Shown piece by piece: positions 26,912-34,633 of a stretch of 34,633 bases of DNA. The notes under the pieces were generated by a model that had not been told where the DNA came from, searched no databases, and saw nothing but the letters and a program-made list of their open reading frames with translations. Source of the DNA: a bacterium. Its GTDB lineage: Bacteria > Chloroflexota > Dormibacteria > UBA8260 > Bog-877. Within the stretch, counting starts at the first letter, position 1. The number at the start of each line of letters is the position of its first letter. The DNA is taken from NCBI GenBank assembly GCA_021802115.1, contig JAKABA010000026.1:1-34633 (forward strand), written 5' to 3'. The position numbers and the translations under genes were made by a program.

Positions 26912-27550
26912 TCAGCGGCCGAAGTGGAGCTCCTTCTGCCAGAGGTCGAAGACCTGATCCCGGGTCTCCTCTCTGGTGCCGGAGTTGTCCACCACCCAGG
27001 TCGCCAGGTCGCGCTTGTCGTCTATCGGCATCTGGGCGGCGATCCGAGCATTCGCCTCGGTCGCACTGAGCCCCGAGCGCTCCATCAGCCGGCGCAGCTG
27101 GAGCTCCGGGCGCAGGTAGGCCAGGATTATGGTTGAGAACTCGGCGGCCCGGCCGACCTCGAACAGCAGCGGGATGTCGTAGACCACGACTCTGGCCCCG
27201 GCTGCCTCCGCGGCCCGGATGGCCTGCCGGCTGAGGTCCGCCACGATCGGGTGGACGATCGCCTCCAGCGCGGCGCGCTGGTGCGGATCCGCGAACACCA
27301 GCTCCGCCATGCGCCTGCGGTCCAGCTCTCCATCGGCGGTGAGCATCCCCTTCCCGAACCTGGCCACGGTCGCCTGGAGGCCGGGGGACCCCTTGGCCAC
27401 AGCCTGGCGCGCCAGCTGGTCCGCGTCGATGATCGAGGCTCCGAGCTCCTTGAGCATCTCCGCCACCGTCGTCTTCCCGGTGGCGATCCCCCCCGTCAGC
27501 GCCACGACCCGGGATGAGGGGGGACGCCCAGACCCGGAGGGCGGCGGCAC
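26912..27550 (-). CDS. coaE: Dephospho-CoA kinase
   Basis: Catalyses the last step of CoA synthesis, phosphorylating the 3'-hydroxyl of dephospho-CoA. The 212-residue P-loop kinase has Walker A LTGGIATGKTT, DADQLARQAVAKGSPGLQ, the PHQRAALEAIVHP segment and YDIPLLFE, all diagnostic of CoaE. The GTG at 27550 gives a 15-residue Pro/Ser extension. A second GTG at 27505 would start directly before the P-loop and is equally plausible. It lies six bases after the coiled-coil gene, in one operon. Confidence 0.93.
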   Translation of the reverse strand: MPPPSGSGRPPSSRVVALTGGIATGKTTVAEMLKELGASIIDADQLARQAVAKGSPGLQATVARFGKGMLTADGELDRRRMAELVFADPHQRAALEAIVHPIVADLSRQAIRAAEAAGARVVVYDIPLLFEVGRAAEFSTIILAYLRPELQLRRLMERSGLSATEANARIAAQMPIDDKRDLATWVVDNSGTREETRDQVFDLWQKELHFGR

Positions 27551-27556
27551 TCCCGA

Positions 27557-28156
27557 CTACCGCGGCTCGGCCGGCGGGCGGGGTCGGACGAAGCACCGGT
27601 CCGGGTCCAGCAGGCGCTCCAGCCGCGTCCCCGGAGTGTGGACCCGAACCCCGGCGCGCTGGGGCACCCCGAAGTCCCAGCCCAGCTGGTAAAGCCTGCG
27701 GGCCTCCGCCAGGTCGGCCACGGTCGCCACCCCACTGCCGTCGGTCATCTGCAGCGTGGGGGCCCTGCTGCCCGGGTATCCCAGCGCCACCACGCCCCCG
27801 GTATCGAGCAGGAACTCGAGCCCCGAGAAGGGGAGCTCCCCGAAGACGGGAGGCTCGGCTGCCTCCACCAGCCGCAGCAGGGAAGGTGCCTGGCCCTCGG
27901 CGACCTCGCTCCGCACCCGGCGCCGCTCGGCCAGGTGGCGTTGGCGCTCGCGGCGGCGCAGCTCGGTCGCCAAAACGCCCCGGCGCCGGTTCAGCTCCGC
28001 CAGCCGCGCCTGCAGCGGGGCCATCTCGACCCTCAGCGCGCGCTCCGCCGCCTCCAGCTCAGCCTGCATGTTGGCCACCTCGGCCTCGTCGAGGGAGCCG
28101 AGGTCGTCCAGCTCGGAGGGGTTGGGAGCCTGGTCGTCACTACTCTGGGTGTCCAT
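27557..28156 (-). CDS. Coiled-coil protein of unknown function upstream of coaE
   Basis: 199 residues: an acidic N terminus (1-25), a long charged coiled-coil (about 26-85, with AELEAAERALRVEMAPLQAR and LRRRERQRHLAERRRV) and a C-terminal globular part (about 95-190) with GELPFSGLEFLLDTGGVVAL and ARRLYQLGWDFGVPQRAG. No signal or membrane segment is present. I do not recognise the C-terminal domain. The ATG is seven bases from a minus-strand TACGCT hexamer, so the coaE operon is predicted to be leaderless. Confidence 0.75.
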   Translation of the reverse strand: MDTQSSDDQAPNPSELDDLGSLDEAEVANMQAELEAAERALRVEMAPLQARLAELNRRRGVLATELRRRERQRHLAERRRVRSEVAEGQAPSLLRLVEAAEPPVFGELPFSGLEFLLDTGGVVALGYPGSRAPTLQMTDGSGVATVADLAEARRLYQLGWDFGVPQRAGVRVHTPGTRLERLLDPDRCFVRPRPPAEPR

Positions 28157-28162
28157 TGCCGG

Positions 28163-28169
28163 TAGCGTA
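28163..28169. promoter_or_regulatory. Overlapping divergent -10 elements (bidirectional promoter)
   Basis: TAGCGT (plus, 28163-28168) and TACGCT (minus, 28169-28164) occupy almost the same bases within the near-palindrome GGTAGCGTACC. The minus one is seven bases before the coaE-operon ATG. The plus one would give the enoyl-CoA hydratase gene a leader of about 35 bases with its Shine-Dalgarno. Confidence 0.4.
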
Positions 28170-28209
28170 CCGGCTGGATGGCGAACCGGACGCAGAGTTG
28201 GAGGGTGAG

Positions 28210-28986
28210 ATGGCCGAGGTGGTACGAAGGGAACGGCGGGGTCCGGTCGGGTGGCTGATCATCGACCATCCCCCGGCCAATGCCCTGAACCGCGCGGTGC
28301 TGGGCGGGCTCAGGGATGGCCTTGGCGAATTCGAGGCTGACCGAGGCGTCCGCTCGGTGGTGGTGACCGGAGCGGGGGACCGCTTCTTCGTGGCCGGAGC
28401 GGACATCAAGGAGTTCGTGAGCGACGGGCCCGATGCGACCAGGGAAAAGATCGCCGATGGCCAGCGCCTCACCCTGGAGATGGAGCGTTCCCGGCTGCCG
28501 TTGGTGGCTGCGGTGAATGGATTCGCCCTGGGTGGTGGGTTGGAGCTGGCCATGGCCTGCGACGTGCGGATTGCCAGTCGGAGCGCGCGGTTGGGGCAGC
28601 CGGAGATCCTCCTGGGGATCATCCCGGGCTGGGGCGGGACCCAGCGGCTGCCCCGGCTGGTCGGCAGGGGGATGGCCATGGAGCTGCTGCTGAGCGGTGA
28701 GCAGATCGATGCCGAGCGGGCCCTGGCCCTGGGGCTGGTGAACCGGGTGGCTGCCCCCGCTGAACTCGGCCACGAGGCGCAGGCGCTGGCGGAACAGCTG
28801 GGTGAGCGGGCGCCCCTGGCGACGGCCGCGATCAAGCGGGCGGTTGCCGACGGCCTGGACCGGCCCCTGGCGGAAGCACTCGGCATCGAGCTGGCCGAAT
28901 TCGACGCCACGTTCCGAAGTCGAGACGCGAGCGAGGGGATAGCGGCTTTCCTGGAGAAGCGACCGCCGCATTGGCGGGCCGGCTGA
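28210..28986 (+). CDS. Enoyl-CoA hydratase/isomerase
   Basis: A crotonase-fold enzyme of 258 residues that hydrates 2-enoyl-CoA in beta-oxidation. The CoA-binding ADIKEF stretch follows FFVAGA. The oxyanion-hole NGFALGGGLELAMACD and both catalytic glutamates are present: Glu in GGGLELA and Glu in GQPEILLGIIPGWGGTQRLPR. This two-Glu pattern favours true hydratase activity over isomerase or ligase relatives. The C-terminal EGIAAFLEKRPPHW is typical. The ATG follows GGAGG with about five bases between. It is the first of the acyl-CoA genes on this strand. Confidence 0.92.
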   Translation: MAEVVRRERRGPVGWLIIDHPPANALNRAVLGGLRDGLGEFEADRGVRSVVVTGAGDRFFVAGADIKEFVSDGPDATREKIADGQRLTLEMERSRLPLVAAVNGFALGGGLELAMACDVRIASRSARLGQPEILLGIIPGWGGTQRLPRLVGRGMAMELLLSGEQIDAERALALGLVNRVAAPAELGHEAQALAEQLGERAPLATAAIKRAVADGLDRPLAEALGIELAEFDATFRSRDASEGIAAFLEKRPPHWRAG

Positions 28987-29006
28987 AATGCCCGGCGGCC
29001 ACGCCC

Positions 29007-29012
29007 TACCAT
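29007..29012 (+). promoter_or_regulatory. -10-like hexamer seven bases before the EtfD operon
   Basis: TACCAT ends seven bases before the GTG at 29020, and no Shine-Dalgarno lies between. It suggests a leaderless start for the small membrane protein and its downstream partner. Confidence 0.4.
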
Positions 29013-29019
29013 CTCCTGC

Positions 29020-29205
29020 GTGAGCGTTTCCCCGGTGAGGGGGCCGGTGGGCCCTGACGACCCCAACCGCTCCGTGGGAGGGGCCCGTCGGCGACTTGGC
29101 CCGTTCTGGATCGAGGAGCCCGCGTGGTTCTGGGCGGCGTGGGCGGTCCTGGTGGTCGCCGGGGTGGCTCTGTTCGTGCTGGCGATGAGCTTCGACCACC
29201 CTTGA
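29020..29205 (+). CDS. Small single-pass membrane protein coupled to EtfD
   Basis: The 61-residue protein has a Pro/Gly/Arg-rich cytoplasmic N terminus and one transmembrane helix (about 35-57, WFWAAWAVLVVAGVALFVLA). Its stop overlaps the TTG start of the large Fe-S protein (TTGA). Tight coupling suggests an accessory or assembly subunit of that membrane enzyme. I know of no named homologue. Confidence 0.6.
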   Translation: MSVSPVRGPVGPDDPNRSVGGARRRLGPFWIEEPAWFWAAWAVLVVAGVALFVLAMSFDHP

Positions 29206-31238
29206 TCTGGCTCAACTCCGCTGCCCTGGTGTGTCTGGGCGTGGTCACCGGATTCCTCTTCTGGAGCCGCATCGGGCCGCTGATGAGGTCGATGCGGCAG
29301 GCCCAGCCGGAGTCGCGCCTCGACCATCCCGGCAGTCGCCTGCTCGGGGTCGCGGTGTTCGTGCTGGGGCAGCGGCGGCTGCTGCGCTGGCCGTTCTCGG
29401 GGGTCGCCCACTTCCTGATCTTCTGGGGCTTCGTGATCCTGAACCTGGAGATCCTGCAGGCGGTGCTGGAGGCCCTGGTCCCGCCCCTGAACTTGGACCA
29501 GCAGTACTGGTGGGGTCCGATCGCGTTCCTTCAGGATCTGATGGCGGCGGCGGTGCTGCTGGGGCTGGCGCTGGCGGCGCTGAACCGCTACCTCTTGCGC
29601 CCGAGCCGCTTCCACGGGAGCCACCAGCGCGACGCCACCCTGATCCTGGTGCTCATCGCGGCTGTGATCGCCACCCAGCTGGGGATCTACGGCACCCAGA
29701 TCGCGGCGGGAGCCGACCAGGTCGTCAACCTGCGCCCAATCTCGGATGCGGTGGCGTTTGTCTTCCGCGGCTTTCACGGCGAGTCGATCTGGGCGTGGCA
29801 CGAGTTCTTCCTGTGGGCGCACCTGCTGCTGGTGGCGGGCTTCCTGGTCTACCTGGCCCGCAGCAAGCACCTGCACATCCTGACCGCGGTCTTCAACGTT
29901 TACACCCGCAGCCTGGAGCCGGCCGGTCGGCACCTGCCCAAGCTGGACATCGAGCAGGCCGACCATTACGGCCTGGCTCGGGTCGACCAGCTGACCTGGA
30001 AGCAGGAGCTCGACCTCGCCACCTGCACCGAGTGCGGGCGCTGCCAGGTGCACTGCCCCGCCTTCAACACCGGCAAGCCGCTGTCGCCCAAGCTCCTCAT
30101 CACCGACCTCCGGGACGCCTGGTACGCCAATGCCCGGGGGGAAGCTCCGCCCCGCAGCTACTGGGCGGAGCCTGAGCCCCGCGGGACTGCGCCCACCGAC
30201 GGTTCCCTATTGGACTGGAGCGTGCTGGAGGAGACTCTCTGGTCCTGCACCACCTGCGGGGCCTGTGTGGAGCAGTGCCCGGTCCTGATCGAGCACGTGC
30301 CGGCGATCGTGGAGATGCGCCGCTCCCTGGTCCTGGAGGAGTCACGCATCCCCAAGGAGGCGCAGCGCGCCTTGGAGTCCCTGGAGCAGCGGGGCAACCC
30401 GTACTCGATGCCGCAGTCGGCCCGGATGCGCTGGGCGGAGGGGTTGGACGTCCCCCGGCTCGCCGACCACCCCGACGCGGAATACCTGTACTGGGTGGGG
30501 TGCGCGACGGCCTTCGACGAGGCCAACTGGCCCGCGGCCCGGGCGACGGTGGCGATCATGAGGGCGGCCGGCGTCAGCTTCGCGGTCCTTGGCGATGAGG
30601 AGACCTGCACCGGGGACCCGGCCCGCCGGCTGGGCAACGAGTACCTCTTTCAGACCCAGGCGGAGCAGGTGGTGGGTCGGCTCTCCAAGCTGGGGGTGCG
30701 CCGCATCGTGGCCAGCTGCCCGCACTGCTTCAACACCCTTGCCAACGAGTACCCGGACATGGGCGGGAACTATGAGGTCATCCATCACACCCAGCTCCTC
30801 GAGCTGCTCCTGGACCAGGGGAGGATCCACTTCGAGGCCGACCATGGCCCCCGCCGCCTCACCTATCACGACCCCTGCTACCTCGGGCGGTGGAACCGCG
30901 AGTACGACGCCCCCCGGCGGCTCCTGAACGCCATCCCTGGGGTGGAGCTGCGGGAGATGGCCCGCAGCCGCGGGGAGTCGATGTGCTGTGGGGCGGGCGG
31001 CGGGCGGATCTTCATGGAGGAGACGAAGGGCCAGCGGGTCAACCGCGTCCGGGTCCAGCAGGCCCAGGCGACCGGTGCGGAGCGGGCGGCGGTCGCCTGC
31101 CCCTTCTGCGCCACCATGTTCCAGGAGGGGATCTCGTCGCAGTCGCTGGGGGGAGAGCTGGGCAGTGCGGACGTGGCGGTCCTGGTGGCGGAGGCGATGG
31201 GCCTCGACTACCTGCCTTCGCCCCCGCCGTCAGCTTGA
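29202..31238 (+). CDS. etfD: EtfD-like membrane Fe-S oxidoreductase (ETF:menaquinone oxidoreductase type)
   Basis: The 678-residue protein starts with a membrane heme-b-like domain (about 1-235, five or so hydrophobic helices, nitrate-reductase-gamma fold). Two [4Fe-4S] motifs follow: CTECGRCQVHCP (about 274) and CTTCGACVEQCP (about 348). Two CCG domains complete it: YWVGCATAFDEAN with CPHCFNTL, and YHDPCYLGR with MCCGAGGGR and CPFCATMF. This layout matches mycobacterial Rv0338c/EtfD, which passes electrons from electron-transfer flavoprotein to menaquinone during beta-oxidation. HdrD-like and lactate-utilisation proteins share parts, but the membrane domain favours EtfD. The neighbours (enoyl-CoA hydratase, methylmalonyl-CoA genes) agree. 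ETF subunits are not in the window. The TTG start forms a TTGA overlap with the small membrane gene. Confidence 0.88.
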   Translation: MIWLNSAALVCLGVVTGFLFWSRIGPLMRSMRQAQPESRLDHPGSRLLGVAVFVLGQRRLLRWPFSGVAHFLIFWGFVILNLEILQAVLEALVPPLNLDQQYWWGPIAFLQDLMAAAVLLGLALAALNRYLLRPSRFHGSHQRDATLILVLIAAVIATQLGIYGTQIAAGADQVVNLRPISDAVAFVFRGFHGESIWAWHEFFLWAHLLLVAGFLVYLARSKHLHILTAVFNVYTRSLEPAGRHLPKLDIEQADHYGLARVDQLTWKQELDLATCTECGRCQVHCPAFNTGKPLSPKLLITDLRDAWYANARGEAPPRSYWAEPEPRGTAPTDGSLLDWSVLEETLWSCTTCGACVEQCPVLIEHVPAIVEMRRSLVLEESRIPKEAQRALESLEQRGNPYSMPQSARMRWAEGLDVPRLADHPDAEYLYWVGCATAFDEANWPAARATVAIMRAAGVSFAVLGDEETCTGDPARRLGNEYLFQTQAEQVVGRLSKLGVRRIVASCPHCFNTLANEYPDMGGNYEVIHHTQLLELLLDQGRIHFEADHGPRRLTYHDPCYLGRWNREYDAPRRLLNAIPGVELREMARSRGESMCCGAGGGRIFMEETKGQRVNRVRVQQAQATGAERAAVACPFCATMFQEGISSQSLGGELGSADVAVLVAEAMGLDYLPSPPPSA

Positions 31239-31277
31239 GAGGCGCGGCGTAAGCCGGGAGCCCGGTCAGGACGCCGC

Positions 31278-31283
31278 CATAAT
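31278..31283 (+). promoter_or_regulatory. -10-like hexamer six bases before the epimerase fusion gene
   Basis: CATAAT, one base from TATAAT, ends six bases before the GTG at 31290. No Shine-Dalgarno is present apart from GCAGG touching the start. A leaderless mRNA is likely. Confidence 0.45.
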
Positions 31284-31289
31284 CGCAGG

Positions 31290-32047
31290 GTGGGACCAAC
31301 TGCCCCCGACTATCAGCTGGACCATTTGGGGATCGCCGTCAGCGACGTGCGGGAGGCCGCGGCCGATCTGGAGGCGCGGCTGGGAGCCGGCCCGGGCCGC
31401 CCGGAGCAAATCGAGCCCGACGGCATCTGGGCGCTCTTTCTGGATCTGGGCGGCCAGGCGGTGGAGCTGCTGAGCCCGGTCCGCCCCGACTCGAGCATCT
31501 CGCGGTTCCTGGAGCGCCGCGGTGAGGGTCTCCACCACGTCGCCTACCGGGTCACCGACATCGAGCGCGAGCTGAGGCGGTGGGAGCGGCTGGGTGCCCA
31601 GCTCATCGACTCGGAGCCCCGGCCGGGCTCCCGGGGCCGACTGGTCGCCTTCGTCCATCCCCGCACTGAGCATGGGGTGCTCACCGAGCTGGTGCAGGCT
31701 GCGGTGGTGACACCACCGACACCGGCCCCAGGGGCTGCCCGGGTGGTGTTCCTCTGCGGGTCGCGCCGGTTCGCCGACGCCTACTCGAAGGCTGACCGGG
31801 AAGAGACCGCCGCCGGAAGAATCGCGGTCGCCTGCTACGCCGGGCCCGCGGGAGCCGACCAGCCGGAGGCGCCCGGGACCTCCCCAGGAGCTCAGGGATT
31901 CAGCTCGCGCTCGAAGATCGACCTCGCGGATGAGGTGCTGGTGCTCAACGTCGGCGGCTACGTTGGGGAGTCCACCGCCAGGGAGGTCGCCTACGCGAGC
32001 GCCCAGGGCAAGCCGGTCCGCTGGCTGGAGCCTCCGGGATCCAGCCG

Positions 32048-32051
<4 letters not shown>
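31290..32051 (+). CDS. mce: Methylmalonyl-CoA epimerase fused to a nucleoside deoxyribosyltransferase/SLOG-like domain
   Basis: Residues 1-136 are a complete glyoxalase-fold methylmalonyl-CoA epimerase, which interconverts the 2S and 2R forms. DHLGIAVSDV (His12), AVELLSPV, GLHHVAYRV (His83) and HGVLTELVQ (Glu133) carry the metal and acid-base positions. After a Pro-rich linker (137-150) comes a second domain, 151-248. It has FLCGSRRFADAYSKADREET, KIDLADEVLVLN and VGGYVGESTAREVAYA, and ends GKPVRWLEP. This matches the small stand-alone proteins annotated as nucleoside 2-deoxyribosyltransferase-like/DUF4406 (SLOG-type fold). The Glu in AREVAYA (Glu232) falls where the transferase nucleophile sits. 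I know of no precedent for this fusion. The frame is continuous with no stop between domains. The stop overlaps the mutase GTG (GTGA). Confidence 0.88.
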
Positions 32052-33611
<1,560 letters not shown>

Positions 33612-33622
<11 letters not shown>

Positions 33623-34633
33623 TGGCCCGGCTCCGCTGACCGGTCCCGGTGGCGGGTACGGTGGTCCGGCGCGCATGGTCGGGCGCGCCCAGGATGAAGG
33701 CGGCACAGGCTTGGGCGGTGAGCGGCTTCGAATAGCGGAATCCCTGGACGATCTCGCATCCGTAGGAGCGCAGCGCTGCCTCGTGCGCCAAGGTCTCCAC
33801 CCCCTCAGCCACCACGTCCAGCTCCAGGTCCCGGTCCACGGATAGGAAGGCGCGCACCACGGCCGAGCTGCGCCGATCCCGGGGCAGCCCGGCGATGAAG
33901 GACCGGTCGACCTTGAGGATCTTGACCGGAAGATCCACCAGGCGGGCGAGGTTGGATTGCCCCGCGCCCACGTCGTCCAGGGCGCTCAGGACTCCGTGTC
34001 GGGCCAGCTCCCGCACCGTCGCCACGACCCGCGGCTGCATCTCGCCACCCAGCTCGTGCTCGGTCAGCTCGACCACCAGCCGTGAGGCCGGTATCCCATG
34101 ACGCGCCAGCTGCTCCAGCGTCCGCCGGGCGAAGCCGGGGTCGGTGAGCTCGGTGGGCAGAAAGTTGACGCCCAGCTTCACCTGGTCGATCCCCTGGGAC
34201 ACCCAGGTCCGAATATCGCTCAGGGACTGGTCGAGGATCCAGCCGCTGAGGCGCTCCATCTCATGGAACCGGTGGGCGACCTGCACGATCTGCGGTGGCG
34301 ACACCATCCCCAGGCGCGGGTGGCGCCATCTCAGCAGCGCCTCCACCCCGGTGCAGCGGCCGCTCCGAAGCTGGATTATCGGCTGATAGACGACGCGGAG
34401 CCCGGACTCCCGGGGGCTGTCCAGGGCGCTCCGCAGCTCGGAGCTCAGGCGCAGGTCGGCCATCGCCAGGTCGTGGAGATCGGACTGGTAGGCGCACCAG
34501 CGGTTGCCACCAGCGCGCTTGGCGGCGTACATCGCCGAGTCCGCCTCGCGCAGCAGGCTAGAGGGATCGGAGCCGGGGCGGCAGATGGTGAAGCCCAGGC
34601 TCGCGGACGGGCGAACCAGCTGCCCCTGGAGCT
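33612..34633 (-). CDS. GGDEF-EAL cyclic-di-GMP protein (5' part beyond window)
   Basis: The minus frame is open from the right edge, so the N terminus is missing. The first visible residues, SLGFTICRPG...LLREADSAMYAAKRAGGNR, are the C-terminal end of a GGDEF domain; its active site is outside the window. An EAL phosphodiesterase domain follows. EALLRWRHP, GVNFLP, VELTEHEL, SALDDVGAGQSN, ILKVDRSFI, VAEGVET and IVQGFRYSKPL hold the EAL Glu, Asn, second Glu, Asp-Asp, Lys, AEGVE Glu and Gln positions needed for hydrolysis. Phosphodiesterase activity is therefore likely. The family opposes diguanylate cyclases in controlling cyclic-di-GMP. It converges on the mutase gene. Confidence 0.9.

Noticed and set aside
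28140..30053. A 637-codon minus-strand frame opposite enoyl-CoA hydratase and etfD
   Set aside because: It spans two real genes and their intergenic region and has low-complexity composition, so it is a compositional artefact.

Overview
This is a GC-rich bacterial window, mostly single-copy metabolic genes with an accessory patch at its left end. Kgd-type 2-oxoglutarate dehydrogenase, an F420-type LLM oxidoreductase, an EtfD-like Fe-S membrane protein, class II (B12) ribonucleotide reductase and a B12-dependent mutase suggest a soil or sediment actinobacterium or a Chloroflexota/Dormibacterota-like lineage. This placement is inference; no rRNA or marker gene is present.

Left accessory region (about 1-9,490). 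An IS607-type element on the minus strand runs off the left edge. Its TnpB nuclease is intact as far as it can be read, but its serine recombinase is broken. An LLM oxidoreductase and a membrane-anchored amidase with a substituted zinc ligand follow. Next is a graveyard of transposase pieces around a visibly less GC-rich fic gene. The fic gene has a near-consensus promoter, two 13-bp upstream repeats, and about 66-bp direct repeats on either side. A truncated IS3 transposase and a decayed reading frame fill 7.6-9.2 kb. A terminator-bearing direct repeat brackets that part (7.2 and 9.5 kb).

Core metabolic region (9,576-24,100). nrdJ (minus) is divergent from a two-gene 2-oxoglutarate dehydrogenase operon. 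The first gene is an E2-E1 fusion with two lipoyl domains and an E3-binding domain, and the second is E3. A vapBC-like pair and a stand-alone AsnC/Lrp ligand-binding protein come next. Then tdh-kbl (threonine to glycine plus acetyl-CoA) lead into an ECF-type sigma factor with a small membrane partner. galU and a small conserved-looking protein follow.

Right region (24,100-34,633). It holds a PHP phosphoesterase, a tail-anchored Pro/Ser/Thr-rich protein, a hypothetical, a quinone-reductase-like enzyme, and coaE with a coiled-coil partner. A fatty-acid and propionate set follows: enoyl-CoA hydratase, an EtfD-like oxidoreductase with a small membrane partner, methylmalonyl-CoA epimerase, and the large subunit of an acyl-CoA mutase. 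The epimerase is fused to a nucleoside-deoxyribosyltransferase/SLOG-like domain. I consider this fusion the most novel item in the window. A GGDEF-EAL protein runs off the right edge.

Expression style. At least eight genes that open transcription units have a TAnnnT-like -10 hexamer only 6-12 bases before the start codon and no Shine-Dalgarno sequence, which suggests leaderless or near-leaderless mRNAs. nrdJ, kgd, tdh and genes inside operons carry recognisable Shine-Dalgarno sites or stop/start overlaps.
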